From contig NZ_JAHBZJ010000004.1 of the NCBI RefSeq assembly GCF_019635455.1, forward strand, positions 1 through 64,000: a stretch of DNA of 64,000 nt, in the 5' to 3' direction. Under the pieces are notes generated by a model. The model saw nothing but the letters and a program-made list of their open reading frames with translations. It did no database searches and was not told where the DNA came from. This document shows positions 1 to 9,994 of the stretch, piece after piece. The position numbers and the translations under genes are program-made. Positions within the stretch are counted from its first letter, which is position 1; the number at the start of each line of letters is the position of its first letter. The stretch is from Sphingomonas sp. (GTDB taxonomy: Bacteria; Pseudomonadota; Alphaproteobacteria; Sphingomonadales; Sphingomonadaceae).

Positions 1-329
1 CCGTCGCCGGCGGGCTTGCCGCTGGCGGGCTGTTGCGGTTCCGGCGCGGCCGGGGCGGCGGCGCGCGGCTCGGGCGCGGGTTGCGGCTTGGGGGCAGGCT
101 TCGGTGCTGGCGCAGGCGCGGGCGCCGGCTCGGCGGCAGGGGCCGCGGCCTTCGCCTCCGGCGCGTTCGCCTTGACCGGGGAAGGACGCGACGCAAGGCC
201 CAGGCGATGCGCCTTGCCGATCACCGCATTGCGGCTCACGCCACCCAGTTCCTCCGCGATCTGGGTCGCGGTCATCCCGCTGTCCCACATCTTGCGCAGC
301 GTCTCGATCCGTTCGTCGGTCCAGCTCAT
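1..329 (-). CDS. gcrA: GcrA cell cycle regulator (C-terminus cut by window edge)
   Basis: The minus strand opens with MSWTDERIETLRKMWDSG, the conserved N-terminus of GcrA. An N-terminal helix-turn-helix follows, with the family-typical GVSRNAVIGKAHRLGL stretch at about residues 29-44. GcrA is the alphaproteobacterial transcription factor that works with sigma70 on methylated promoters of cell-cycle genes. After residue ~50 the visible part is a long Ala/Pro-rich linker, which is usual for the family. The conserved C-terminal domain lies outside the window, so completeness cannot be judged. The start is the ATG complementary to 327-329. Confidence 0.9.
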   Translation of the reverse strand, partial: MSWTDERIETLRKMWDSGMTATQIAEELGGVSRNAVIGKAHRLGLASRPSPVKANAPEAKAAAPAAEPAPAPAPAPKPAPKPQPAPEPRAAAPAAPEPQQPASGKPAGD

Positions 330-392
330 TTGTCGTCCCTAAAGAATCAATCCCGTTGCCGGGCGCGGCGGCAGCGATTACCCGGCCTTTCC

Positions 393-1247
393 ATGGCCGA
401 CCAGTCCCAACCGCCCGAAATGCCCACAGCCCTGACGTCCGGCCCCGGCGTGCCGGTCATCCGCAACGTCAATTGGGGCGGGCTTTGGACCCTCTATGTG
501 AAGGAGGTGCGCCGCTTCTTCAAGGTGCAGCTCCAGACGGTGTGGGCGCCCGCGGTCACGACACTGCTCTTTCTCGTCGTGTTCACCGTGGCGCTGGGCG
601 GTGGCGGACGCATGGTGACGCTGGAGGGGCGGGCGATCCACTTCGCCGATTTCATCGCCCCCGGGCTGATCGTGATGGGCATGCTCCAGAACGCGTTCGC
701 CAATGCCAGCTTCTCGCTGCTGGTGGGCAAAATTCAGGGAACGATCGTCGATTATCTGATGCCGCCGCTATCGACGATGGAATTGCTGGCCGCCCTGTGC
801 GGCGGCGCGATCACCCGTGCTTTTTGTGTCGGGGCGGCGGTGTGGCTGGCGATGGCGATCTGGCCCGGCGTCTCGGTAACCCCGCACCATGTCTGGGCGA
901 TCCTGTGGTTCGGCTTTTTCGGTGCGCTGTTCCTGGCGCTGATGGGGGTGCTGACATCGATCTGGGCGGAAAAGTTCGATCATGCCGCGGCGGTGACCAA
1001 TTTCGTCGTCGCGCCGCTCGCGCTGCTCTCCGGCACCTTCTATTCGGTCGATCGCCTTGCCCCGGCGTTTCAGGCGATCAGCCACGCCAACCCATTCTTC
1101 TACATCATCTCGGGCTTTCGCTACGGCTTTCTCGGGGTGGCGGATTCCCCGATCCCGCTTGGCGCGGCGGTGATTTTCGGCATCGATCTGGTGATGGGGC
1201 TGGCCTGTTACGCGCTGCTGCGATCGGGATGGAAGACGCGCAGCTGA
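393..1247 (+). CDS. ABC-2 type transporter permease
   Basis: This 284-residue integral membrane protein has the ABC-2 permease layout: a cytoplasmic N-terminal segment with the family-like LYVKEVRRFFKVQLQTVWAP, then about six hydrophobic segments spread over residues 50-280. The Leu-Ser-Gly-Thr-Phe-Tyr-Ser stretch near residue 215 is typical of the family, which includes NodJ- and Wzm-like polysaccharide or drug exporters. A cognate ATPase gene is not visible in the window and may be elsewhere; the substrate cannot be inferred. The ATG at 393 was chosen; an internal ATG at 420 is an alternative start. The gene is divergent from gcrA. Confidence 0.85.
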   Translation: MADQSQPPEMPTALTSGPGVPVIRNVNWGGLWTLYVKEVRRFFKVQLQTVWAPAVTTLLFLVVFTVALGGGGRMVTLEGRAIHFADFIAPGLIVMGMLQNAFANASFSLLVGKIQGTIVDYLMPPLSTMELLAALCGGAITRAFCVGAAVWLAMAIWPGVSVTPHHVWAILWFGFFGALFLALMGVLTSIWAEKFDHAAAVTNFVVAPLALLSGTFYSVDRLAPAFQAISHANPFFYIISGFRYGFLGVADSPIPLGAAVIFGIDLVMGLACYALLRSGWKTRS

Positions 1248-1372
1248 CCGGGGTTGCGAGCGCGTATCGGCGGGGGTAAAAGCGCGATCCGGGCGGTCCG
1301 GTCGGGCCGCCCTTGTTGTTTGTATCAGGTTCAACGGCGCTACAACCCAGCCAAAAAAGGAGGAGCAGTCCA

Positions 1373-2569
1373 ATGTCGATCACCCCGCTCATGCCCGTCT
1401 ATCCGCGGTGCGATGTGCGTCCGGTGCGCGGTGAGGGCTGCTACCTGATCGGCGAGCGAGGCGAGCGCTATCTGGACTTCGCCGCTGGCATCGCGGTCAA
1501 CGCGCTGGGCCATGGGCATCCGACCTTTACCAAGGCGGTGCAGGACCAGGTCGCGACGCTGATGCACGTGTCCAACCTCTACGGCTCGCCGCAGGGGGAG
1601 GCGCTGGCGCAGCGCATCGTCGACAATTCGTTCGCCGACACGGTGTTCTTCACCAATTCGGGCGCGGAGGCGGTCGAATGCGCGATCAAGACGGCGCGCC
1701 GCTATCATTATGTGAACGGCAATCCGCAGCGGACGAAGATCATCACCTTCACCAACGCCTTTCACGGGCGGACGATGGGGGCGATTTCGGCGACCAACCA
1801 GGCGAAGATGCGCGACGGGTTCGAACCGCTGTTGCCCGGTTTCGACTATGCGCCGTTCAACGATCTCGACGCCGCGCTCGCGCTCGTCGACGACCAGACC
1901 GCGGGCTTCATGGTCGAAACGGTGCAGGGCGAGGGCGGGATGACCGCCGGCACCCCGGAATTCATCCGGGGCCTGCGTCAGGCGTGCGACGCGCACGGCA
2001 TGCTGTTGATCCTTGACGAGATTCAGTGCGGCTATGGCCGGACCGGCAAGATGTGGGCGTATGAACATTACGGCATCACCCCCGACATCATGACCGCAGC
2101 CAAGGGGATCGGGAACGGCTTCCCGCTGGGCGCGTGCCTCGCCACCGAAGCGGCGGCGAAGGGCATGGTGTTCGGCACCCACGGATCGACCTATGGCGGC
2201 AATCCGCTCGCGATGGCGGCCGGCATGGCGGTGCTCGACGTGATGACCCAGCCCGGCTTCCTCGATCACGTGACGCGGATGGGCGAGCGTCTGCGCGCCG
2301 CGTTCGAACAGATGATCCCCAATCACGATCATCTGTTCGACGAGATTCGCGGCAAGGGCCTGATGCTGGGCATCAAGCTCAAGGAGCCGGCGGTCGCGCG
2401 CGACTTCGTGGCGCATCTGCGCGACAATCACGGGCTGCTGACCGTGGCGGCGGGCGAGAATGTCTTCCGTGTCCTGCCGCCGCTGGTGATCGAGGAACGC
2501 CATATCGCCGAGTGCGTCGAAAAGCTGAGCGCGGGCGCGCGCAGCTATGCGCCGCCCGCCGACGATTGA
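1373..2569 (+). CDS. argD: Acetylornithine aminotransferase
   Basis: This is a 398-residue class III PLP-dependent aminotransferase that converts N-acetylglutamate semialdehyde to N-acetylornithine in arginine synthesis; ArgD enzymes often also act on succinyl-diaminopimelate. Visible signatures are the phosphate-binding [13 protein letters not shown] near residue 100, the cofactor motif [13 protein letters not shown], and the Schiff-base lysine Lys244 in TAAKGIGNG. The length is normal. A strong AAAAAAGGAGGAG ribosome binding site just before 1373 decides the start; the open frame runs 20 codons further upstream without such a site. The gene is followed 52 bp later by argF, making an arginine operon. 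Confidence 0.95.
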   Translation: MSITPLMPVYPRCDVRPVRGEGCYLIGERGERYLDFAAGIAVNALGHGHPTFTKAVQDQVATLMHVSNLYGSPQGEALAQRIVDNSFADTVFFTNSGAEAVECAIKTARRYHYVNGNPQRTKIITFTNAFHGRTMGAISATNQAKMRDGFEPLLPGFDYAPFNDLDAALALVDDQTAGFMVETVQGEGGMTAGTPEFIRGLRQACDAHGMLLILDEIQCGYGRTGKMWAYEHYGITPDIMTAAKGIGNGFPLGACLATEAAAKGMVFGTHGSTYGGNPLAMAAGMAVLDVMTQPGFLDHVTRMGERLRAAFEQMIPNHDHLFDEIRGKGLMLGIKLKEPAVARDFVAHLRDNHGLLTVAAGENVFRVLPPLVIEERHIAECVEKLSAGARSYAPPADD

Positions 2570-2621
2570 TGCCGTGCCGCCGCTGCGGGCAATCCGCGGC
2601 GGCCACGAAGGGGCCACGTCC

Positions 2622-3545
2622 ATGACCTATCGCAACTTCCTGTCTCTCAGTGATGCCGGCGCCGACGGCCTTGCCGCGATCCTCTCCGAAGCGATCGAGC
2701 GTAAGGCCGCGCGGGCCGGCCTGCCCCGGGGCGCGGTCGATGCCGACGCGCCGCTCGCCGGCCATTGCCTCGCGATGGTGTTCGAAAAGAACTCGACCCG
2801 CACCCGCGTCAGCTTCGAAATGGCGATCCGCCAACTGGGCGGCAGCGCGGTGGTGCTCGACAGTGCGACCAGCCAGCTCGGCCGGGGCGAGACCGTGGCC
2901 GACACCGCGCGCGTCCTGTCGGGCTATTGCGACGCGATCATGGTTCGCACCGACGATCATGCGAAGCTGCTCGAAATGGCCGAATATGCCAGCGTGCCGG
3001 TCATCAACGGCCTCACCGACGACAGCCATCCGTGCCAGATCGTCGCCGATCTCCAGACGATCCTCGAAAGCGGCAAGGCGCTTCCGGGGCTCAAGGTCGC
3101 GTGGCTGGGCGACGGCAACAACGTCCTCGCCTCGATTGTCGAGGCGGCGGGCCTGATGCACTTCGACGTCGTCGCCGCCTGTCCGCAGAGCTTTTCGCTG
3201 CCCGATGCGGCGATGGCGCTCGGCAAGGGGCGGGCGCGCTGCGTCAACGACCCCGCCGAAGCGGTGGCGGATGCCGATGTGATCGTCACCGACACCTGGG
3301 TGTCGATGGGTCAGGCGCATGCCGATGCAAAGCTCGCCGCGCTCGCGCCCTATCAGGTGACCGAGGCGCTGATGGCGCAGGCCAGGCCCGACGCGAAGTT
3401 CCTCCACTGCCTCCCCGCGCATCGCGGCGAAGAGGTGACCGATGCGGTGATCGACGGCCCGCAATCGCTGATCTGGGCAGAGGCGGAAAACCGGCTCCAC
3501 GGGCAGAAGGCGGTCCTGCGCTGGTGCTTCGGCCAGATCGGGTGA
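2622..3545 (+). CDS. argF: Ornithine carbamoyltransferase
   Basis: This 307-residue enzyme makes citrulline from ornithine and carbamoyl phosphate, the step after ArgD and deacetylation in arginine synthesis. The carbamoyl-phosphate-binding Ser-Thr-Arg-Thr-Arg motif is at residues 58-62. The ornithine-binding DTWVSMGQ stretch lies in the C-terminal half, and the catalytic [11 protein letters not shown] is near the C-terminus. The ATG at 2622 gives the standard N-terminus ([15 protein letters not shown]). The gene is codirectional with argD and the downstream hslO. Confidence 0.96.
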   Translation: MTYRNFLSLSDAGADGLAAILSEAIERKAARAGLPRGAVDADAPLAGHCLAMVFEKNSTRTRVSFEMAIRQLGGSAVVLDSATSQLGRGETVADTARVLSGYCDAIMVRTDDHAKLLEMAEYASVPVINGLTDDSHPCQIVADLQTILESGKALPGLKVAWLGDGNNVLASIVEAAGLMHFDVVAACPQSFSLPDAAMALGKGRARCVNDPAEAVADADVIVTDTWVSMGQAHADAKLAALAPYQVTEALMAQARPDAKFLHCLPAHRGEEVTDAVIDGPQSLIWAEAENRLHGQKAVLRWCFGQIG

Positions 3546-3702
3546 GTTGAACGCCCGCTGGCGCTTCCTATCTTCCGGGCATCTCCTGACGCCTGCCTGT
3601 CACGCGCCCGTGGCGAAACGGATGCCCTTCCCGACCCGGGGGCCAGGGCGGAGCGGCCCTGAACAGCCCCGGACCGGTCCGGGGACAAACGGATGTGTTG
3701 GA

Positions 3703-4602
3703 ATGACCACGACCACCGACCTTGATCGCACCGTGAACTTCACGATTCCCCGGCGCCATGCGCGCGGGCGGATCGCGCGGCTGGGTCCGGTACTCGATCG
3801 GATTCTCGCCGCCCATGCCTATCCCGCGCCGATCGAGCGACTGCTCGCCGAGGCGCTGACGCTGACCGCGCTGCTGGGATCGACGCTGAAGGATACCAGC
3901 GGCCAGCTGACCCTCCAGGCCCAGGCGCAGGGCGGCATCGTGACGCTGATGGTGTGCGATTATCGCGGCGGCGAATTGCGCGGCTATGTCCAGTTCGATG
4001 CCGACAAGCTCGCCGAACTGGGCGAGGCGCCGTCGCTCTATGCGCTGTTCGCGCAGGGCTATCTCGCGATCACCTTCGATCAGGCGGCGACCGGCGAGCG
4101 CTATCAGGGGATCGTCCCGCTCGATGGCGCGTCGCTCGCACAGGCGGCGGAACGCTATTTCGACCAGTCGGAACAGATCCCCAGCCTCGTCCGGCTGGGC
4201 GTCGGCCATGACGCGGCGGGGCATTGCATCGGCGGCGGCCTGTTCCTCCAGCACCTGCCCGAGGGGGAGGAGGGTGGCGAGCGACTGCACAGCCGCGACG
4301 ACCATCCCGAATGGGATACGGTCGAGGCGCTGGGTGCGACGATGGGTGAGGACGAACTCGCCGATCCGTCGCTGCCGCTCGAAACGCTGATCTGGCGCCT
4401 GTTCAACGAAGAAGCGGAGGTGCGCGTGCAGGGCGGCGTCGATCTGGTGCGCGGCTGCCGCTGCGATCCCGCCTATATCGAATCGGTCCTCGCCAAATTC
4501 ACGCCGGAGGACCGCGCCGAAATGGCGGAGGATGGCATCATCACCGTCGATTGTGCCTTTTGCGCGCGGAAATTTCCGATTCCTTTCGAAGCGGTTAGCT
4601 GA
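3703..4602 (+). CDS. hslO: Hsp33 redox-regulated chaperone
   Basis: A 299-residue cytoplasmic holdase activated by oxidative unfolding. The C-terminal zinc switch is complete: Cys252-X-Cys254 and Cys284-X-X-Cys287, the CXC and CXXC pairs that bind zinc when reduced. The length and domain order (folded substrate-binding core, linker, zinc domain) are those of the family. The ATG at 3703 was preferred over the longer open frame because the family N-terminus fits there. About 157 bp separate it from argF; that gap contains a GC-rich palindrome (CCGGACCGGTCCGG) but no gene. Confidence 0.93.
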   Translation: MTTTTDLDRTVNFTIPRRHARGRIARLGPVLDRILAAHAYPAPIERLLAEALTLTALLGSTLKDTSGQLTLQAQAQGGIVTLMVCDYRGGELRGYVQFDADKLAELGEAPSLYALFAQGYLAITFDQAATGERYQGIVPLDGASLAQAAERYFDQSEQIPSLVRLGVGHDAAGHCIGGGLFLQHLPEGEEGGERLHSRDDHPEWDTVEALGATMGEDELADPSLPLETLIWRLFNEEAEVRVQGGVDLVRGCRCDPAYIESVLAKFTPEDRAEMAEDGIITVDCAFCARKFPIPFEAVS

Positions 4603-4652
4603 CAGGAATTGTCAGCGAATTGAAAGCCGGAACGTGTTAGACCAGCGGTGAA

Positions 4653-5051
4653 ATGAAGATTCGCTCTCTCCTCGCGCTTGGCGCACTGGTTGGCGCGGCC
4701 GTCGCCGGTCTCACCGCGGCGGCGCAGAGCGGCGGCCTGGCCGCGCTCGGTCGAATCGAACGCGGCGAATGGCAATTGCGCGATCGCGAAGGCGGCACCC
4801 GATCGATCTGCATTTCCGATCCGCAGGTGATGCTTCAGCTCGAACATCGCGGCGTCACCTGCTCGCGCTTCGTGGTCGAAAACACCCCGCTGGGCGGTCG
4901 CGTGACCTATAGCTGCCCGGGCATCGGCAATGGCGATACCCGCATCACCGTCGAAACCCCGCGCCTGGTCCGGATCGAAACGCAGGGGGTGAGCCGCGGC
5001 CTGCCCTTCACCTATGAGTATGAAGGGCGGCGCACCGGCCCCTGTCGCTGA
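4653..5051 (+). CDS. Conserved secreted protein of unknown function
   Basis: This 132-residue protein has a hydrophobic N-terminal signal-like segment (residues 5-24, ending near Ala-Ala-Ala-Gln-Ser) and four cysteines in the mature part (in ICISDP, VTCSRF, YSCPG and the C-terminal GPCR), compatible with two disulfides in the periplasm. The layout resembles small DUF3617-like periplasmic proteins of sphingomonads, but I could not confirm the family. It stands alone between hslO and queC. The start is the first ATG of the frame, at 4653. Confidence 0.7.
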   Translation: MKIRSLLALGALVGAAVAGLTAAAQSGGLAALGRIERGEWQLRDREGGTRSICISDPQVMLQLEHRGVTCSRFVVENTPLGGRVTYSCPGIGNGDTRITVETPRLVRIETQGVSRGLPFTYEYEGRRTGPCR

Positions 5052-5140
5052 ACCCCCGCCGCTTATCCTTGACGCGGGGCCATTCGCGTGAGCCTCTCGC
5101 CTCGCTTGCCGCGCTGCGGCAAAGTGGGTAGCGCAGGGCC

Positions 5141-5830
5141 ATGACACAATCCGGACGTACAGCCGTCGCCCTGATTTCGGGTGGCCTCGATTCCTATGTT
5201 TCCGCGGCCTGCGCCCGGGCCGAGGGCTTTTCGCTGCTCGCGCTGTCGGTCGATTACAATCAGCGCCATCAGATCGAACTGGCCGCCGCCCGCCGTATCG
5301 CGGTCGAGCTGGGCGCGGTACGGCATATCGTCCTGCCGCTCGACCTGTCGGCGTTCGGCGGATCGGCGCTGACCGCCGATATCGAGGTGCCGAAGGAGGG
5401 CGTCGGCGACGATATTCCGGTCACCTATGTCCCGGCGCGCAACACGATCTTCCTCAGCCTCGCGCTGGGCTGGGCCGAGGCGGCGGGCGCGCGCGACATG
5501 TTCCTCGGTGTCAATGCGCTCGACTATTCGGGCTATCCCGACTGCCGCCCCGAATTCATCGCCGGCTTCGAACGGCTCGCGGAACTCGCGACCAAGGCGG
5601 GGGTGGAGGGCGATCCGTTCCACGTCCACGCGCCGCTGCTCCACATGAGCAAGGCCGATATCGTGCGCAAGGCGACCGAACTCGGCCTCGATCTCGGGCT
5701 CAGCTGGTCCTGCTACGATCCCGCGCCCGGCGGCCTGCATTGCGGCCTGTGCGACAGCTGTCGCCTGCGCGCGCTGGGGTTCGAACAGGCGGGCATCGCC
5801 GATCCCACCCGCTACGCCACGCGGCCCTGA
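5141..5830 (+). CDS. queC: 7-cyano-7-deazaguanine synthase
   Basis: A 229-residue ATP-dependent enzyme that converts 7-carboxy-7-deazaguanine to preQ0 in queuosine synthesis. The N-terminal PP-loop SGGLDS (residues 13-18) binds ATP. A zinc-type cysteine cluster near the C-terminus (one Cys after LSWS, then CGLCDSC) is typical of QueC. The stop is 7 bp before the queE start, so the two probably form one transcript. QueD and FolE, which supply the earlier steps, are not in this window. Confidence 0.95.
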   Translation: MTQSGRTAVALISGGLDSYVSAACARAEGFSLLALSVDYNQRHQIELAAARRIAVELGAVRHIVLPLDLSAFGGSALTADIEVPKEGVGDDIPVTYVPARNTIFLSLALGWAEAAGARDMFLGVNALDYSGYPDCRPEFIAGFERLAELATKAGVEGDPFHVHAPLLHMSKADIVRKATELGLDLGLSWSCYDPAPGGLHCGLCDSCRLRALGFEQAGIADPTRYATRP

Positions 5831-5837
5831 CGCGGCC

Positions 5838-6470
5838 ATGGCCTATTCGGTGAAGGAAATGTTCCTGACCCTGCAAGGGGAGGGGGTCAATGCCGGGGCG
5901 CGGGCGGTGTTCGTGCGCTTCGCCGGATGCAATTTGTGGTCGGGACGCGAACAGGATCGCGCTTCGGCGGTCTGCAAATTCTGCGACACCGATTTCGTCG
6001 GCACCGACGGCGCGGGCGGGGGGCGGTTCGCCGATGCCGACGCGCTTGCCGATGCGGCTGCCCGATTCTGGGGGGAGGGCGTCGAACGCCGGTTCGTCGT
6101 GCTGACCGGGGGCGAACCGATGTTGCAGGTGGACGACGCGCTGGTCGATGCGCTCCATGCCCGGGACTTTCGCATCGCCATCGAAAGCAACGGCACGCTG
6201 CCTGCCCATCCGGGCATCGACTGGGTGTGTATCAGCCCCAAGGCGGGCAGCCAGGTCGTCCAGCGCCGGGGTGACGAGCTGAAGCTCGTCTGGCCGCAAG
6301 CCGGCGCCGATGTCGCGGCGCTGGAACGCTGGGACTTCGCCCATTTCCTGGTTCAGCCGATGGACGATGCGCATGCGCCCGCCAACGTGCAGGCGGCGAT
6401 CGATTTTGCGCTCGCGCGTCCGAAATGGCGCCTGACGCTTCAGGCGCACAAGGCGCTGGGGCTGCGCTGA
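5838..6470 (+). CDS. queE: 7-carboxy-7-deazaguanine synthase
   Basis: A 210-residue radical SAM enzyme that rearranges 6-carboxytetrahydropterin to 7-carboxy-7-deazaguanine, the substrate of the neighbouring QueC. The iron-sulfur cluster motif has the expanded form Cys-X14-Cys-X2-Cys (starting in AGCNLWSG and ending in VCKFCDTD), instead of the classical CX3CX2C. This variant is known from some proteobacterial QueE proteins. The SAM-binding LTGGEPMLQ follows. The order queC-queE and the short spacing indicate an operon. Confidence 0.95.
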   Translation: MAYSVKEMFLTLQGEGVNAGARAVFVRFAGCNLWSGREQDRASAVCKFCDTDFVGTDGAGGGRFADADALADAAARFWGEGVERRFVVLTGGEPMLQVDDALVDALHARDFRIAIESNGTLPAHPGIDWVCISPKAGSQVVQRRGDELKLVWPQAGADVAALERWDFAHFLVQPMDDAHAPANVQAAIDFALARPKWRLTLQAHKALGLR

Positions 6471-6507
6471 TCGCCGGCGGTCGATGCCGGCGGTCAACGC
6501 GGCCGGG

Positions 6508-7167
6508 TCAGGCGCAGCGTTCCGGCCGGTACACATCCTTGCGCCAGCATTTCTCGTTGCCGAACTGCGGCAGGTTCACCTGTGCGCCGTAATAGGTGAC
6601 CATCGGAAACTGCATTTCGCCCCATCGGGTCAGGCTGTTGCGCAGCTCGCCGATATGCTGGACGGCGATGTCGCCGAACCCGCCCCGCGGCGCGAACACC
6701 GCCTGTTCGGATACCGCATGCGCGGTCGCGCAGAAGGATAGCTGTGAATAGACGACCGAAAAACTGGAATAGACACGCGTGCCATATTGATCGAGCGCGG
6801 TCTGGCCCGCCTTCGCATTCTTGGCGGTCCGCAGGAAATATTTGGACAGCGTGGCGTAGGATGCGTTCAGCTCCGCCCCATGATCCTTCAGGATCGTGTT
6901 GTAATTGGGCAGGGTCAACAGCGTCGGCGCGAACTGGCACTGCAATGCCGCCACGTTCAACGCCGCGCGCACATTCCACACGATCGCCGCGCGCAACTCC
7001 GCCGGGGTCGCGCCGGGGAGTGGCTGGGCGAGCAGGCCCGGCTCGGTTCCGGTCGCCGGCGCGCTCGCGATATCCGGCCCGCGGAAATAGAATTGGGCCG
7101 ATGCCGGCGCCGCCCCGAACAGCACCGCCGCACCCGCAACGCCGCAAACCATACGCGAAACCAACAT
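6508..7167 (-). CDS. Secreted protein of unknown function
   Basis: A 219-residue protein with a cleavable signal peptide (hydrophobic GVAGAAVLFGAAP, predicted cleavage after Ala-Ser-Ala). The mature part contains QCQFAPTLLTLPNYNTILK, which looks helical, and ends with a cysteine-containing tail. I do not recognise the family. The start is the ATG complementary to 7165-7167, with a GAGAGGG ribosome-binding sequence 5 bp upstream; the open frame extends 32 codons further but lacks a signal there. It converges on queE. Confidence 0.6.
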   Translation of the reverse strand: MLVSRMVCGVAGAAVLFGAAPASAQFYFRGPDIASAPATGTEPGLLAQPLPGATPAELRAAIVWNVRAALNVAALQCQFAPTLLTLPNYNTILKDHGAELNASYATLSKYFLRTAKNAKAGQTALDQYGTRVYSSFSVVYSQLSFCATAHAVSEQAVFAPRGGFGDIAVQHIGELRNSLTRWGEMQFPMVTYYGAQVNLPQFGNEKCWRKDVYRPERCA

Positions 7168-7279
7168 CACACCCTCTCGAACACGCTGAAGTGGGGCAGG
7201 GGTTACGGACTTTTGCGCGCCCGCCCAAGCAGTTTTTCCCCGCGATTCGTTGCGACTGCGCAAACATCCCGGAATCGGA

Positions 7280-7309
7280 AGGGGCCGCCCGGCATCCCGG
7301 ACGGCCCCT
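7280..7309 (-). terminator. GC-rich terminator-like hairpin
   Basis: An inverted repeat, GGGGCCG-C-CCGG / CCGG-A-CGGCCCC with a four-base loop and one central mismatch, lies 28 bp after the stop of the minus-strand lipoprotein gene. No clear run of T follows, so it may act through Rho or only protect the transcript end. Confidence 0.45.
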
Positions 7310-7336
7310 CAAGCCGGTAAATCCGCTTTCGCGAAC

Positions 7337-7570
7337 TTACATGCCGTTGCCCATGGTGTCGTTCGCCATGCCCATGTCGTTGCCGGTGGCGCCATCGACC
7401 ATGGTCATGTTGTCGCTGGTGGTGCCGTCAAGCACCGGATCGGTCGCGTTCACATCGACAACCGTGGTGTTTTCGGGGGTGGTTTCGGTCTTGTCGCCGC
7501 AAGCCGACAGCAGCAGCGCGGCGCTGGCGATCATCGAACCGGCAACCGCCTTGGTGAAGAGTGCACGCAT
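7337..7570 (-). CDS. Small Asn/Met/Thr-rich putative lipoprotein
   Basis: A 77-residue product with an N-terminal signal and a lipobox (LLLSACG, lipidated Cys at about residue 24). The mature tail is unusually rich in Asp, Thr, Asn and Met, with repeated TxDNMT- and NDMGM-like units. It is probably an envelope lipoprotein of low complexity. The function is unknown; the Met-rich end could bind metal, but nothing else supports that. Confidence 0.65.
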   Translation of the reverse strand: MRALFTKAVAGSMIASAALLLSACGDKTETTPENTTVVDVNATDPVLDGTTSDNMTMVDGATGNDMGMANDTMGNGM

Positions 7571-7661
7571 GAAATAAGCTCCCTAGATTGTCGAATGGGG
7601 GTGGCGCTTCGTCCTATATCCCCAATCCGGGATGGACAATTAAACGCTTCGTGCCGCGCTC

Positions 7662-8336
7662 TCAACCCTTTTGCTCGTCACCCCCCGCGCACGTCCCGCC
7701 CAGCGCGGACAGGAAGGCGGGAAACGCCGCCCCGAGCGCCGCGTCGAACCCGGCCGCCGACACCGGGCGCCCCAGCGCGGCGGCGCTGGTCACCGGAAAT
7801 TCGGACAGGCCGCACGGGACGATTCCACCGAAATCGGCAAGGTCGGGGTCGAGATTCACCGAAAAGCCGTGCATCGTCACCCACCGCTTCACCCGCACCC
7901 CGATCGCGCCGATCTTCGCCTCCGGCCCGCCGTCGCGGGTCCAGATGCCGACCCGCCCCTCGACGCGGAACGCGTGGATGTCCAGCCGGGCCAGCGCGGC
8001 GATCACCCATTCCTCCAGCGCGTGGACGAAACAGCGCACGTCCCTGCCGCGCCGGCCAAGGTCGAGCACCAGATAGCCGATCCGCTGTCCCGGCCCGTGA
8101 TAGGTGTATCGCCCGCCACGCCCGGCGGTGAACACCGGAAAGCGCGGGTCGATCAGTTCGGCCGGATCGGCGCTGGTGCCGGCGGTATAGACGGGCGGAT
8201 GTTCCAGCAGCCAGACCAGCTCGCGCGCTTCCCCGCGCTGTACGGCGGCGACGCGCGCCTCCATCTGCGCCAGCGCGTCGGGATAGGGGACGGGCGCATC
8301 CGCGACGCGCCATTCGATCTCATCGGTCGATTCCAT
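7662..8336 (-). CDS. lipB: Octanoyl-[acyl-carrier-protein]:protein octanoyltransferase
   Basis: A 224-residue LipB, which transfers octanoate from ACP to lipoyl domains, the first step of lipoate assembly. Motifs seen: [20 protein letters not shown] in the substrate pocket, KIGAIGVRV with the catalytic Lys, and [12 protein letters not shown] with the catalytic Cys. The start at ATG 8334-8336 gives the usual length; the open frame extends far upstream only as noncoding sequence antisense to the next gene. Confidence 0.95.
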   Translation of the reverse strand: MESTDEIEWRVADAPVPYPDALAQMEARVAAVQRGEARELVWLLEHPPVYTAGTSADPAELIDPRFPVFTAGRGGRYTYHGPGQRIGYLVLDLGRRGRDVRCFVHALEEWVIAALARLDIHAFRVEGRVGIWTRDGGPEAKIGAIGVRVKRWVTMHGFSVNLDPDLADFGGIVPCGLSEFPVTSAAALGRPVSAAGFDAALGAAFPAFLSALGGTCAGGDEQKG

Positions 8337-8438
8337 GGTTTCGCGATTGCGCCAGTGTGCGGCGCGGCGCAACCGGGGGAAGCGGCGGTGGCGCCCGCTT
8401 CGCGGATCGGCTAACGGACGGCGGACAAGGGGTGAATT

Positions 8439-9263
8439 ATGATCAGCATGGGCAATGTCTGGGATCGAACGGCGGAATTTCTGAGCGACAATCTGGGCGC
8501 GGTGGTGCCGATCGCGCTGCTCGCGATCTTCGTGCCGGCGGTCATCAGCGGCAATTTCACCGATCTGCAACAGGGTGCGTCGGCAGGCCTGCGCATGGGG
8601 CTGAGCATCGCCGGCCTCATTCTCGCGCTCGTCTCCTTTTGGGGACAGCTGTCGATCACCGCGCTCGCGCTCGACCCCTCGCTCGGCCTGTCGGCGACGC
8701 GGATCGGCACCCGCCGGTTGCCCGCCGCGTTGCTGGTGATGGTCGTGGTGGTGCTCTGCGCGCTGCTGCTCGCGGTCCCGTTCGGCGTGCTGCTCGCGGT
8801 CGCGGGCGTCGATCTGTCGAATATCGGTTCGGGAACGATGCCCGCCATTCCGGTTGCCGCGCGCCTGTGGGTGGCGGCGTATCTGCTGCTGCTCGTACCG
8901 CTGGTGCTCTGGCTGGCCGCGCGCCTCTCGGTGCTGGTCCCGGCCGTGGTCGGCGAGGGCAAGTCGCTGGGCGCGATCGGGGAAAGCTGGCGGCTGACGC
9001 GCGGGGTGGCGCTGCGGATCGTCGGCGTGCTGATCCTCTATGTGATCGTTTCTTCCGTCGCGAGCCTTGCGGCGACCACCGCGTTCGGCGCGGTCGCCCG
9101 GCTCGCCGTGGGGTCGGGGGAGGATGGCCTGTCGCTCGCGACGGTGCTGACGGCCGTGGTCAGCGGCGCGGTCGGGACCGCTTTCACCGTTCTCGCCACC
9201 GCCTTTGCCGCAAAGCTCTTCGTCGCGCTGCGCGCCCGGGATGAGGCTACCGCCGCGCGATGA
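8439..9263 (+). CDS. Multi-pass membrane protein of unknown function
   Basis: A 274-residue polytopic protein with about six hydrophobic segments (residues ~20-38, 52-74, 94-118, 148-170, 190-218, 240-262). Its layout recalls the glycerophosphoryl-diester-phosphodiesterase membrane-domain type of protein, but no catalytic motif is seen. Its stop overlaps the next start (ATGA at 9260), so the two membrane proteins are translationally coupled and probably act together. Confidence 0.7.
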   Translation: MISMGNVWDRTAEFLSDNLGAVVPIALLAIFVPAVISGNFTDLQQGASAGLRMGLSIAGLILALVSFWGQLSITALALDPSLGLSATRIGTRRLPAALLVMVVVVLCALLLAVPFGVLLAVAGVDLSNIGSGTMPAIPVAARLWVAAYLLLLVPLVLWLAARLSVLVPAVVGEGKSLGAIGESWRLTRGVALRIVGVLILYVIVSSVASLAATTAFGAVARLAVGSGEDGLSLATVLTAVVSGAVGTAFTVLATAFAAKLFVALRARDEATAAR

Positions 9264-9994
9264 GGCTCGATCTTGGCGGCGCCTTTGCCGACGCTGCGGC
9301 CCTCTGGCGTGCGGATCGCGACCTGATCGTGCGCATCGCGGGGGTTTTCCTCTTCCTCCCGATCCTGGCGCTGGCGATGCTCGCGACCGGGATCGCCCTG
9401 CCCGAACAGGCCGCGCCCGAACAGGTTCGGGAGGCGGTCGGCGCATTCTACCAGGCGAACCTTGTCTGGGTGCTGCTGATTTCCGTCATGCTCGATTATG
9501 GGGCGTTCGCGCTGCTCCGGCTATTCCTGCAACGCGGCGAATCGGTGCGGGAGCTGTTGCTGGGGTCGCTGGTGCGTCTGCTCCCCTTCGTGCTGATCGG
9601 GCTGGCCGTCGGCGCGCTGATGCAACTGGGCTTCACGCTGCTCATCATCCCCGGCATCTACGTGTTCGGGCGGACCTGGCTGATGGGACCGGCCTATGCT
9701 GCCAGCCCCGAATCGGGTCTGCTCGGCGCGGTCGAGCGCGGCTTCAGGCTCAGCGCGCGCAATGGCTGGCGGATCGCCCTTGCCGGATCGGGCCTTGCCA
9801 TCGTCGCCGGTGCGGCGGTGTTCGCACTGCTGATCGTGACCCAGTTGCTCACCGCTGCCGCAGGTGACGCGCCATGGGCGCAGGCGCTGTTCCTGGTGCC
9901 GGTCGCGGCCGCCGGTGCGGCGGGCTTCACCGCCTTCACCGTGCTGCGCGTCGCCGTCTATCGCGCGCTCGCCGGGTCGAGCAACGGGACGTGA
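9260..9994 (+). CDS. Multi-pass membrane protein, partner of the preceding gene
   Basis: A 244-residue protein with five to six membrane segments and the same internal layout as the preceding gene: a short N-terminal helix, paired central segments, and a conserved-looking [19 protein letters not shown] cytoplasmic loop. The upstream protein has a similar loop ([16 protein letters not shown]), which suggests the pair are distant paralogues. Start and upstream stop overlap by four bases. The 3' end overlaps the convergent GNAT gene by 37 bp. Confidence 0.7.
   Translation: MRLDLGGAFADAAALWRADRDLIVRIAGVFLFLPILALAMLATGIALPEQAAPEQVREAVGAFYQANLVWVLLISVMLDYGAFALLRLFLQRGESVRELLLGSLVRLLPFVLIGLAVGALMQLGFTLLIIPGIYVFGRTWLMGPAYAASPESGLLGAVERGFRLSARNGWRIALAGSGLAIVAGAAVFALLIVTQLLTAAAGDAPWAQALFLVPVAAAGAAGFTAFTVLRVAVYRALAGSSNGT

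Noticed and set aside
7662..9446. 594-codon open frame on the minus strand over lipB and the membrane proteins
   Set aside because: Only the last 224 codons are LipB; the rest is antisense to the real plus-strand gene and is Arg-rich noise of GC-rich DNA.
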